Below are positions 5,737-12,960 of a stretch of DNA of 14,882 bases, one piece after another. Numbering within the stretch: the stretch's first letter is position 1; every line of letters begins with the position of its first letter. Source of the DNA: RGIG4079 sp045596365 (lineage in GTDB: Bacteria > Bacteroidota > Bacteroidia > Bacteroidales > Muribaculaceae). The position numbers and the translations under genes were made by a program. The notes below the pieces were generated by a model that was given only the letters and a program-made list of their open reading frames with translations, had not been told where the DNA came from and ran no database searches. The stretch covers positions 1-14,882 of the forward strand of contig JAZOCE010000014.1 in the NCBI GenBank assembly GCA_045596365.1, written 5' to 3'.

Positions 5737-7518
5737 ATGGGAGTTGAACAATACTACAAAGCATTAGCGGATGAGGCGAAAGCGCATATATCGTCCCTCA
5801 GCCGACGCGCAACACAGGTTTCATGGTTGCGTGTGGTGGCGTTTATAGGCATTATTGTTGCTGTTTATCTGCTTTGGGATTATTCAATATTGTGCATCCT
5901 TTCATCAATTGTCGGATTAGCGATATTTTTATTCCTCATAAAGTATCACGACCGCCTATTGAGGCTAAAAGCACGACAAGAGACCAAACTCCATCTTGCA
6001 CAATCTCGATTGAGAGTAATCGCCGGAGACCTATCCGACCAACCACAAGGGAATAGTAATATTGACCAGATGCATCGCTTCAGTTTTGACCTTGATATTT
6101 TTGGGGCAAACTCGCTATTTTCGATGCTTGACTCCACAGCCACAGCAATCGGAGCTGCACATCTTGCTCAATGGCTCAAAATGCCATTACTTGATATTGA
6201 AAGTATCAAAAAACGACAAGAAGCTATTGCCGAATTGTCAAAAATGAATGAGTTGCGCACCGAGTTCCATGCATCAGGTAAAACGATTGAAGAAGAGGAG
6301 CATCACATAACTCCCGATTTCTCAAATCGCCCTTCATTTCATCTCTCTACTCCCCTCATCATTTTGGCTTATTGCGCTACGCCTATTCTCATAGCAGCTA
6401 TAACATTAAATGCTTTAGGGTTTATTTCCGGCACAACAATTATATGGCTGATTGTCGGATATTTATTTATTGCATCCCTCGCAAGCAAAAAAATTGGCAA
6501 ATTACATCAATGGCTCTGCTCAACTGTAGAACGATTGACCTCGCGCGAGCAACTATTTCAACAAATTGAAAATACACAATTTCAATCATCATTGATGATT
6601 AATCTACAAAACAATCTCAAACAGAACAATGAAAACGCATCTCAATCGATTAAACGACTCTCTCGTCTATTAAAATCCCTTGATCAACGTTACAATGCCG
6701 TTGGATTCATTCTATTTAATGGGACTATGCTTTGGGATATTATCATCATTAACCGCATTGACCGATGGATGAGAAAATATGGTGATAATCTCAACATATG
6801 GATGAATACTTTGGGGGAAATTGATGCGTTGTGTGCATTGGCAACATATGCTTTTGAAAATCCCGAATACACATATCCTCAGATTGATGCCACCGGCAAA
6901 ACTATAATGCAAGCTGAAGAGATGGGGCATCCATTGATACACAAGTCTAAACGCATCAACAATCCTTTGCCCTTCATGGCACAACACTCTTTCATCATAA
7001 TCACCGGTGCAAATATGGCGGGCAAAAGCACCTATTTGCGAACAATCGGCATAAACTATTTATTAGCAATGGTGGGAGCTCCGGTTGCCGCTAAATCAAT
7101 GACATTCACCCCTGCATCGTTATTCACAGGGTTGCGTGCCAACGACTCTCTTGCCAACGGTGAAAGTTATTTCTTTGCCGAACTGAAACGCTTGCAAGCC
7201 GTAGTCGATGAAGCATCGCAGAGCAAACCGATGTTTATTCTTCTTGACGAAATTTTGCGAGGGACTAATTCTGCCGACAAACAGCGAGGCTCACTTGCAT
7301 TGGTGAAAAAATTAATCACATTACCCATTGGTGGTGTTCTTGCCACACATGACCTTGTACTTGGAAGCCTTGCCAATGAATTCCCCAATAATATCTCGGC
7401 ATATTGTTTTGAAGCTGAAATCAAAGACGACAATCTCACATTTGACTACACGCTACACGAAGGAGTAGCGCATAATCTTAACGCCTATTTCCTTATGGAG
7501 AAAATGGGTATAGTCTAA
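5737..7518 (+). CDS. Membrane-anchored MutS-like ATPase
   Basis: The protein is 593 aa from the ATG at 5737. The C-terminal half is a MutS domain V ATPase: Walker A GANMAGKST (424-432), LRANDSLANGESYFFAEL (466-483), Walker B MFILLDE (499-505) with ILRGTNSADK, and the ATHD switch (536-539). The mismatch-binding domain I of true MutS is absent. Instead there are four predicted membrane helices, paired at about 32-68 and 206-249, with a helical clamp-like region between and after. It therefore belongs to the Bacteroidota MutS-related family and is not a mismatch-repair MutS; its job is unknown. A TTG start at 5722 was rejected because it lies before the promoter -7 box. A DUF2400 gene follows 10 nt after the stop. 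Confidence 0.9.
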   Translation: MGVEQYYKALADEAKAHISSLSRRATQVSWLRVVAFIGIIVAVYLLWDYSILCILSSIVGLAIFLFLIKYHDRLLRLKARQETKLHLAQSRLRVIAGDLSDQPQGNSNIDQMHRFSFDLDIFGANSLFSMLDSTATAIGAAHLAQWLKMPLLDIESIKKRQEAIAELSKMNELRTEFHASGKTIEEEEHHITPDFSNRPSFHLSTPLIILAYCATPILIAAITLNALGFISGTTIIWLIVGYLFIASLASKKIGKLHQWLCSTVERLTSREQLFQQIENTQFQSSLMINLQNNLKQNNENASQSIKRLSRLLKSLDQRYNAVGFILFNGTMLWDIIIINRIDRWMRKYGDNLNIWMNTLGEIDALCALATYAFENPEYTYPQIDATGKTIMQAEEMGHPLIHKSKRINNPLPFMAQHSFIIITGANMAGKSTYLRTIGINYLLAMVGAPVAAKSMTFTPASLFTGLRANDSLANGESYFFAELKRLQAVVDEASQSKPMFILLDEILRGTNSADKQRGSLALVKKLITLPIGGVLATHDLVLGSLANEFPNNISAYCFEAEIKDDNLTFDYTLHEGVAHNLNAYFLMEKMGIV

Positions 7519-7528
7519 CTAAAACTCA

Positions 7529-8305
7529 ATGGAAAATTTATCACTATCTGAAATAAAAGAGTTACTTGATAGAGAAGCCTCTCGCATAAATAATCTCGAT
7601 TTCATTTCTCGCGACCCGGTACAATTCCCTCGACGCTTTGAGCGACTGCAAGATATTGAAATCGTTTCATTACTTAGCGCGACAATCGCATGGGGAAATC
7701 GCAAAATGATATGTGCCAACTGCGAGAAAATGCTATCTCTGATGGAATACCGCCCTTTTGATTATGTGATGGACACAGGTTATGAAGAGCTGCCCGACAT
7801 GAATATTCATCGCACCTTTTTTGCCAAAAATATGCGTCATTATCTGCGAGGGCTAAACAAAATATATACTGAACATGGCTCTCTACAAGAATTTGCGCGC
7901 AAAATGGGTATCAATAATTCCGAATTCCCCTCTTGGGCACTTGTTGAAGCATTAAATCACACTCTTGCCGAAGCCAATGGCGGACAACAGGACTGTCGCT
8001 GCCTGCCTGGCAACCTTAAAACAACAGCGTTAAAACGCATCAACATGGCTTTGCGTTGGCTCGTGCGCAATGATGGAATAGTGGATATGGGAGTGTGGGA
8101 TATCATTAAACCTTCACAGTTGTTTATCCCTCTTGACGTGCATGTAGGCAACACCGCACGACAACTTGGGCTCCTCAGTCGCAATGCAAATGATCGCCGA
8201 GCAGTGGAGGAACTCACTGCAACACTACGCTCATTCCGACGCGAAGACCCTGTGTGGTATGACTATGCTTTATTTGGCATTGGTGTTGATAATCTCTCCG
8301 TTTAA
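7529..8305 (+). CDS. DUF2400 / TIGR02757 family protein
   Basis: The 258-aa protein matches this uncharacterised family along its length: FISRDPVQFPRRF (25-37), EIVSLLSATIAWGNRKMI (44-61), ALKRINMALRWLVRNDG (167-183) and PLDVHVGNTARQLGLL (201-216), ending with YDYALFGIGV. The segment LDVHVGNTARQLGL recalls the catalytic-Asp loop of HhH-GPD DNA glycosylases (VDTHVxRVxxRLGL). A glycosylase-like fold is therefore possible, but that is inference and no activity is known to me. It starts 10 nt after the MutS-like gene, suggesting co-transcription. It is probably cytosolic, with no signal peptide or membrane segment. Confidence 0.88.
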   Translation: MENLSLSEIKELLDREASRINNLDFISRDPVQFPRRFERLQDIEIVSLLSATIAWGNRKMICANCEKMLSLMEYRPFDYVMDTGYEELPDMNIHRTFFAKNMRHYLRGLNKIYTEHGSLQEFARKMGINNSEFPSWALVEALNHTLAEANGGQQDCRCLPGNLKTTALKRINMALRWLVRNDGIVDMGVWDIIKPSQLFIPLDVHVGNTARQLGLLSRNANDRRAVEELTATLRSFRREDPVWYDYALFGIGVDNLSV

Positions 8306-8349
8306 GATAGATTAACGCACTTAAATTCACATTACGCAACGCTTTTCCG

Positions 8350-8357
8350 TAACTTTA
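8350..8357 (+). promoter_or_regulatory. Weak candidate -7 box before the DUF1573 pair
   Basis: TAACTTTA differs from TAnnTTTG at the last base, lies 27 nt upstream of the ATG, and has no clear -33 partner. The 79-nt gap between the DUF2400 stop and this gene leaves room for a promoter, but read-through from upstream is equally possible. Confidence 0.3.
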
Positions 8358-8384
8358 CCAAATTAATACAAAAGTTACATCTCT

Positions 8385-8786
8385 ATGAAGAAATTTTTCA
8401 CAACATTTATAGCATTATTTATAGCTACATTTTCAATGCTTGCCGATGGCGAAGGCGCAAAAATCAGTTTTTTGGAAAAAAGCCATGATTTTGGCACTAT
8501 CAAAGAAGCAAATGGCCCTGTGAGCTATGAATTTGAGTTCAAAAACGTGGGAGACGAGCCATTAGTAATCCTTTCGGCAAGAGCAAGTTGCGGTTGTACA
8601 AAGCCCGAATATCCCGAAAAGCCCATCAAACCAGGAGAAAAAGGCAAAATAAAAGTAACCTACAATCCGGCAGGACGTCCCGGCGAGTTTGACCGTAAAG
8701 TGAAAATTCAGACCAACGATAAAGGTCGTCGCCCCATTCTAAAAGTTACAGGAGTCGTAATTCCGGAAAATAATGACGAAGAGTAA
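8385..8786 (+). CDS. Exported single-domain DUF1573 protein
   Basis: The 133-aa protein has a signal peptide (MKKFFTTFIALFIATFSMLA, likely cut near residue 20) followed by one DUF1573 domain, an immunoglobulin-like ASH/MSP-type beta sandwich. Family marks are HDFGTIKE (34-41), the CGC pair (C69, C71) in ARASCGCTKPEYP, and the TYNPAGRPGEFDRKV strand turn. There is no lipobox, so it is probably periplasmic. The function of the family is not established. The next gene encodes a two-domain paralogue 4 nt downstream, so the two look like a tandem duplication. Confidence 0.93.
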   Translation: MKKFFTTFIALFIATFSMLADGEGAKISFLEKSHDFGTIKEANGPVSYEFEFKNVGDEPLVILSARASCGCTKPEYPEKPIKPGEKGKIKVTYNPAGRPGEFDRKVKIQTNDKGRRPILKVTGVVIPENNDEE

Positions 8787-8790
8787 AATT

Positions 8791-9870
8791 ATGAAACGAT
8801 ATAAAGCCATAGCATTACTTTTATTTGCTATCACACATTTTACCGCTATCGCGCAACCCAAAGCCGAATGGGTGGCTAAGAGTCATAACTACGGCATCAT
8901 AAATGAAAACGATGGTGATGCAAAATGTACATTCACACTCATAAACACCGGCGACAGCCCTCTTGTAATCACTAATGCTCGTGCTACGTGTGGTTGCACA
9001 CGCCCCAAATATTCAAAAGAAGCCATTGCCCCCGGCGATTCAATGACAATATCAGTGAGCTACGACCCGGTGGGGCGTCCCGGGCGATTTAATAAGAAAA
9101 TATATATCGACACAAATACAGAGCCGAAACGCTCTACATTAGAAATATCCGGAGTGGTTATTGCTAACGAACAGACCATAAAAAGTCGCTTCCCTGTCGA
9201 TGGAGGAGAATTAAAATTACGAACATCTGTTGTCCCTCTTGGCGAGGTAAAAAAAGGAAAATTCAAAACTTGTTTCCTTGATGCCTATAATAGCAGTCCA
9301 GATTCGATCACTCCTCAATGGGAGAATATGCCTGAATATTTATCGGTCATGACTGCACCCAAAATAGTGCCTCCCGGTGAACAAGCTACTTTTACATTTT
9401 ATATCAACACCACAAAATGCTCGAAATGGGGATTTATCGAAGATAGTATCACTCTTATTCCTGATAAAAACTCAAATCATCACATTCCTGTAATAGTAAC
9501 GACTATCATCAAGGAAGATTTTTCAAAACTCACCCCTGGACAACGCTTGAATGCTCCGGCAATAGCTGTTCCCGACAGAGTAGATTTTGAAACAATAAAA
9601 CATAATAATGGGATTATTTCTAAAACATTTAATATCGAAAACTTCGGAAAAGACGAACTAATAATTCGTCGCATTTCGACTCGAGACACAGGCATTGAAA
9701 TATCTATTGATAAAGAAAAAATCAAAAAAGGGAAATCTGCCATTGTCTCCATAAATGTTGATACATCAAAAATCAGCGATGAAATATTCAATTCTCGCAT
9801 AACCATAATCAGCAACGACCCCGAACGTTCGGAAACAACAGTCCGTCTCGTGGGTGAAATTACAAAATAA
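8791..9870 (+). CDS. Exported two-domain DUF1573 protein
   Basis: The protein is 359 aa from the ATG at 8791. It has a signal peptide cut after AIA (residue 21). The first DUF1573 domain (about 24-125) is close to the preceding protein, including ARATCGCTRPKY (C67, C69) and YDPVGRPGRFNKK. A middle beta-rich segment follows (about 140-245). A second, more diverged domain (about 262-358: RVDFETIKHNNGIISKTFNIENFG, then INVDTS and TIISNDPERSETTVRLVG) lacks the CGC pair. A start at 8773 was rejected because it adds MTKSKI ahead of a perfect leader and overlaps the previous gene. It is likely co-transcribed with its neighbour and with meaB, 11 nt downstream. Function is unknown. Confidence 0.92.
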   Translation: MKRYKAIALLLFAITHFTAIAQPKAEWVAKSHNYGIINENDGDAKCTFTLINTGDSPLVITNARATCGCTRPKYSKEAIAPGDSMTISVSYDPVGRPGRFNKKIYIDTNTEPKRSTLEISGVVIANEQTIKSRFPVDGGELKLRTSVVPLGEVKKGKFKTCFLDAYNSSPDSITPQWENMPEYLSVMTAPKIVPPGEQATFTFYINTTKCSKWGFIEDSITLIPDKNSNHHIPVIVTTIIKEDFSKLTPGQRLNAPAIAVPDRVDFETIKHNNGIISKTFNIENFGKDELIIRRISTRDTGIEISIDKEKIKKGKSAIVSINVDTSKISDEIFNSRITIISNDPERSETTVRLVGEITK

Positions 9871-9881
9871 TCGATACCATC

Positions 9882-10979
9882 ATGGAACATATCGAAAACG
9901 ATGAACAATATACCGGTTTAACCGTAAATAGCGGTGTTGAGCAGCCCCCGGTTGTAAATCCCTATATGCAACGCCGCCGTCGCAAGCCACTGCCCTCAGT
10001 CGGAGAAATGGTTGATGGTATTCTCAAAGGAGATGTTACAACACTCAGTCGTGCAGTAACACTTGTTGAGAGTCTATCACAAGAACATCAAGCATTGGCA
10101 CAAGAGATTATTGAGAAATGCCTACCCTATTCCGGCAATTCTCGCCGTATAGGTATCACCGGTGTTCCCGGAGCCGGAAAAAGCACCTCTATCGACGCGT
10201 TTGGACTTCATGTATTGAAGGATGGAGGCAAACTTGCAGTATTGGCAATCGATCCATCGAGCGAACGCACCAAGGGGAGTATCCTTGGCGATAAAACACG
10301 CATGGAAAAACTTTCTATACACCCCAATGCATTTATACGCCCCAGCCCTTCAGCCGGCTCGCTTGGGGGTGTTGCTCGCAAAACTCGCGAAACCATCGTG
10401 CTGTGTGAAGCTGCAGGATATAATAATATATTTGTAGAAACTGTGGGGGTAGGGCAAAGCGAAACAGCCGTTCACTCAATGGTTGATTTCTTCTTACTCA
10501 TCCAACTTGCAGGCACCGGCGACGAATTGCAAGGAATCAAACGCGGTATTATGGAAATGGCCGATGGCATTGTTATCAACAAAGCCGACGGAGATAACAT
10601 TGACCGCGCAAGACTTGCTCAAGCACAATTCCGAAGTGCATTACATCTATTCCCACCAACACTTTCAGGATGGATGCCTGAAGTGCTTTGCTATTCCGGA
10701 TATTATGAATTGGGTATAGCCGAAGTGTGGGAGATGATTGATCGCTACTTTGAATTTGTCAAAGGAAATGGATATTTTGAGCGCAAACGACAAGAGCAGG
10801 CTCGCTACTGGATGTATGAAACCATTAACGAGAAACTTCGCAACCATTTCTATAACAACCCTGATGTCGCAACGCTATTGAATGACAAAGAGCAACGAGT
10901 TCTCAACAACCAACAAAGTTCATTCACCGCTGCTCGCGACGTTCTCGATTTCTATTTCAAAACGCTCACCGGAAAATAA
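9882..10979 (+). CDS. meaB: MeaB/ArgK-type GTPase, methylmalonyl-CoA mutase chaperone
   Basis: This 365-aa G3E-class P-loop GTPase loads and protects the adenosylcobalamin cofactor of methylmalonyl-CoA mutase. Visible motifs are Walker A GVPGAGKST (94-102), LAIDPSSERTKGSILGDKTRM (121-141), SPSAGSLGGVARKTRE (155-170), the switch ETVGVGQSE (186-194) and base-recognition NKADG (233-237). The C-terminal part (about 280-365) is the helical dimerisation arm. The N-terminal 30 residues are acidic and variable, followed by the basic run RRRRKP. In Bacteroidales the mutase works in succinate-propionate conversion, but the mutase genes are not in this window. The gene closes a plus-strand run and is followed by a strong terminator. 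Confidence 0.95.
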   Translation: MEHIENDEQYTGLTVNSGVEQPPVVNPYMQRRRRKPLPSVGEMVDGILKGDVTTLSRAVTLVESLSQEHQALAQEIIEKCLPYSGNSRRIGITGVPGAGKSTSIDAFGLHVLKDGGKLAVLAIDPSSERTKGSILGDKTRMEKLSIHPNAFIRPSPSAGSLGGVARKTRETIVLCEAAGYNNIFVETVGVGQSETAVHSMVDFFLLIQLAGTGDELQGIKRGIMEMADGIVINKADGDNIDRARLAQAQFRSALHLFPPTLSGWMPEVLCYSGYYELGIAEVWEMIDRYFEFVKGNGYFERKRQEQARYWMYETINEKLRNHFYNNPDVATLLNDKEQRVLNNQQSSFTAARDVLDFYFKTLTGK

Positions 10980-10981
10980 AC

Positions 10982-11009
10982 AAAAACGCTCACAATCGTG
11001 AGCGTTTTT
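10982..11009. terminator. Bidirectional terminator between meaB and rnhA
   Basis: A 12-bp stem, AAAAACGCTCAC (10982-10993) / GTGAGCGTTTTT (10998-11009), has a 4-nt loop. The arms carry A-run and T-run ends, so it can stop transcripts from both sides. It lies 2 nt after the meaB stop and 3 nt from the rnhA stop. Confidence 0.93.
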
Positions 11010-11012
11010 CTA

Positions 11013-11651
11013 TTATTTGCGGCCAAAGTCGGCAGGTATTTCCCCCCATTCTTCGGTTTTCCATTTAATCAATCGGTTGGCATAGGAGTGAGTTTGCAAC
11101 CAACTTTCAGCTCGTCTCATCAGTTCAAAAATGCGAGCATTATTGGGAGTGCGCTGTAATGTGGTTTTGCACTTTCGATCCCTCACCCAAGCCAAAGCGG
11201 TGCGACTATCAGAATAAATGGGAGTAGCAACCCCCTGTTGGGCAGTCATCGCAAGAGCATGAACTATGGCAAGGAACTCGCCTATATTATTTGTACCATC
11301 GGCAAGCGGCCCAACCTTAAACAACGTTATTCCGGTTTTTGTATCAACACCTCGATACTCTACCGGACCAGGATTTTTTGAACACGCCGCGTCAACAGCT
11401 ATACTGTCAAGTATTATTTCAGGAAACGCAGAATAATTTACAGCAACAGGATTATGCGAAGCAATTGCCTTCAGAACTCCAATGTGTTCTGAAGCATCTC
11501 CACGAAAAGCTTCCGTTGCAGCATCTTGGCTTGGGAATGCTTTATACCTTGCTCCGGGGAAGCCATCAATCTGGTCTTTACACTCCTCCCATGAGTCATA
11601 TATACCCGGACTACGTCCCTCCCACACTACATAGAATTTCCTTGTTGACAC
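11013..11651 (-). CDS. rnhA: Ribonuclease H with N-terminal viroplasmin (hybrid-binding) domain
   Basis: The 212-aa protein degrades RNA in RNA-DNA hybrids. An N-terminal viroplasmin/HBD domain (about 4-47: KFYVVWEGRSPGIYDSWEEC, ARYKAFPSQDAATEAF) precedes the RNase H fold (about 82-210). The catalytic acids are D87 (AVDAACSKNPGP), E125 (NNIGEF), D148 (YSDSRTALAW) and D208 (PADFGRK). This shorter RNase H form with the viroplasmin domain is usual in Bacteroidales. It lies 12 nt downstream of aroK on the same strand, so the two probably share a transcript ending at the bidirectional terminator. Confidence 0.95.
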   Translation of the reverse strand: MSTRKFYVVWEGRSPGIYDSWEECKDQIDGFPGARYKAFPSQDAATEAFRGDASEHIGVLKAIASHNPVAVNYSAFPEIILDSIAVDAACSKNPGPVEYRGVDTKTGITLFKVGPLADGTNNIGEFLAIVHALAMTAQQGVATPIYSDSRTALAWVRDRKCKTTLQRTPNNARIFELMRRAESWLQTHSYANRLIKWKTEEWGEIPADFGRK

Positions 11652-11663
11652 GAATTGAGATAA

Positions 11664-12203
11664 TTAATTTATTGGACTTATAGAAAATTTTTCTAAGAAT
11701 AGTTTCACTGTTTGCGCAATCTCACTAGTAGTTTCTAATAGGTCAGAAGGAAAAATGACTTGCGCTTTAGAATAATACTCCATGCGCTTAGCCAATGCCT
11801 CAATGATAAATTGGCGCAATTCCTCGTCATTCTTCTCAGCAATGAGTGGGCGTTTGTGTCTTCCTTTCATCAAACGGCTATGCAACTTTTCTATCGGAGT
11901 ATCAAGAAACACGCTCGTGCCATGTTCATTCATATACTCCATATTGTCAAAAAAGCACGGAGTACCACCGCCACAAGCAACAATAACATCCTCAAAATCA
12001 GCAACCTCATGAAGCATTCGGCGTTCTACATCGCGAAATCCATCTTCCCCTTTTTCAGCAAAAATCTCTTTTACAGTGCGATGATAACGCCCTTCGATGT
12101 AATTATCCAAATCGATAAATCTCATTCCTGATGCACGAGACACAGCACGTCCAAGAGTTGACTTGCCACAGCCCATATATCCCACAAGAAAAATCGGTCG
12201 CAT
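11664..12203 (-). CDS. aroK: Shikimate kinase
   Basis: The 179-aa enzyme phosphorylates shikimate with ATP in the aromatic amino acid/chorismate pathway. Motifs seen are Walker A GYMGCGKST (8-16), shikimate-binding D33 in FIDLDNYIE, R57 in GEDGFRDVE, GGGTP (78-82) and the lid Arg in KGRHKRPL (R118). Length and order are normal for the family. The promoter matches consensus and leaves a leader of under 20 nt. rnhA follows 12 nt downstream. Confidence 0.96.
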   Translation of the reverse strand: MRPIFLVGYMGCGKSTLGRAVSRASGMRFIDLDNYIEGRYHRTVKEIFAEKGEDGFRDVERRMLHEVADFEDVIVACGGGTPCFFDNMEYMNEHGTSVFLDTPIEKLHSRLMKGRHKRPLIAEKNDEELRQFIIEALAKRMEYYSKAQVIFPSDLLETTSEIAQTVKLFLEKFSISPIN

Positions 12204-12227
12204 ACTTTAAATAATTATTGTTTAGTA

Positions 12228-12258
12228 CAAAAGTAAGTAATTTCCCGTTTATAACAAA
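12228..12258 (-). promoter_or_regulatory. Promoter of aroK-rnhA
   Basis: On the minus strand, TTTG (12258-12255) and TACTTTTG (12235-12228) are 19 nt apart, an exact match. The -33 box is part of the T-run that ends the mscL terminator. Confidence 0.8.
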
Positions 12259-12295
12259 AATGAGAGGGCCTAACTATTGTCGGACACTCTCATTT
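12258..12295 (-). terminator. Terminator of mscL
   Basis: On the minus strand, AAATGAGAG pairs with CTCTCATTT (arms 12295-12287 and 12266-12258), with partial pairing further in, and is followed by a T-run. It is downstream of the mscL stop and upstream of aroK. Confidence 0.85.
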
Positions 12296-12312
12296 AAATT
12301 ATATTGTTCTGT

Positions 12313-12762
12313 TTATTTTTTAGCGTTGTTTTCTTTTAACAAATCGCGAATTTCAGTAAGCAACAATTCTTCTTTTGTTGGTTCTGGTTCCGGAGCAGGA
12401 GCAGGCTCTTGCACAGGTTCTTCTTTTTTGCGTTTAAGATTCATGATGAACTTAATCATGACAAAAATACAGAATGCGATAATAATGAAATCAACCACGT
12501 TTTGAATAAAATTGCCATAATTCATAGCCACCTCGGGAGATACTACTGTTTCGCCATCCATCACTGCATCTTTCATCACCCATTTAAGGTTTTTGAAATC
12601 AAGGCCACCAATAGCAACCCCAACAGCAGGCATAATTACATCGTTAACCAATGATGTAACGATTTTCCCAAATGCACCACCAATGATGACACCGACAGCC
12701 ATGTCAATCACGTTACCTTTGACAGCAAAATCTTTAAAGTCAGATAAAAATTTACACTTCAT
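12313..12762 (-). CDS. mscL: Large-conductance mechanosensitive channel MscL
   Basis: The 149-aa inner-membrane channel opens under membrane tension to release solutes on osmotic downshock. It has the N-terminal amphipathic segment (FLSDFKDFAVKGNVIDMA), the pore helix TM1 (about 18-46, VGVIIGGAFGKIVTSLVNDVIMP), a periplasmic loop, TM2 (about 82-107) and a C-terminal helix (about 130-145) that forms the cytoplasmic bundle. The linker before that helix is a Pro/Glu/Ala run (about 115-128), longer than in E. coli MscL. The gene has its own terminator and is divergent from gapA. Confidence 0.96.
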   Translation of the reverse strand: MKCKFLSDFKDFAVKGNVIDMAVGVIIGGAFGKIVTSLVNDVIMPAVGVAIGGLDFKNLKWVMKDAVMDGETVVSPEVAMNYGNFIQNVVDFIIIAFCIFVMIKFIMNLKRKKEEPVQEPAPAPEPEPTKEELLLTEIRDLLKENNAKK

Positions 12763-12807
12763 AATAAAAATAATATCTTAAAATTGATAAATTTGGTTTT
12801 CCGAGCA

Positions 12808-12830
12808 CAAAAATAAGGAAATTTTTCCTT
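12808..12830 (-). promoter_or_regulatory. Candidate mscL -7 box with adjacent palindrome
   Basis: Minus-strand TATTTTTG (12815-12808) fits TAnnTTTG. Touching it is the palindrome AAGGAAA-TT-TTTCCTT (12815-12830), where a regulator could bind. No clear -33 box is seen. The gene-free stretch 12763-12960 otherwise holds only the gapA signals. Confidence 0.4.
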
Positions 12831-12869
12831 TATTTTCATCTCATTACCATGTAATTGAAAAAAAATTAC

Positions 12870-12906
12870 TAATTTTGCGTTGCTAATAATAACAACATCG
12901 TTATTA
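12870..12906 (+). promoter_or_regulatory. gapA -7 box and leader hairpin
   Basis: TAATTTTG (12870-12877) fits TAnnTTTG and would start a transcript near 12884. A stem TAATAAC/GTTATTA (12887-12906) would then lie at the very 5' end of the roughly 75-nt leader, where such stems can protect an mRNA. No consensus -33 box is found. Confidence 0.45.
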
Positions 12907-12960
12907 ATATAGTAAACAAGGTAAAGAGATTATTAATAACCCAATAATTTTTAATTAATT

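Noticed and set aside
5737..7518. Calling this gene mutS (mismatch repair)
   Set aside because: The mismatch-binding N-terminal domain is missing and four membrane helices are present; only the ATPase domain is shared.
8773..8790. ATG start at 8773 for the second DUF1573 protein
   Set aside because: It puts MTKSKI before an otherwise perfect signal peptide and overlaps the preceding gene. The ATG at 8791 fits better.
9480..9908. 142-aa minus-strand frame
   Set aside because: It is antisense to the DUF1573 gene and the start of meaB, with no family resemblance.
12218..12505. Plus-strand frame with a Gly/Ser-rich stretch
   Set aside because: It is the antisense of the Pro/Glu-rich linker of mscL and has no start context of its own.
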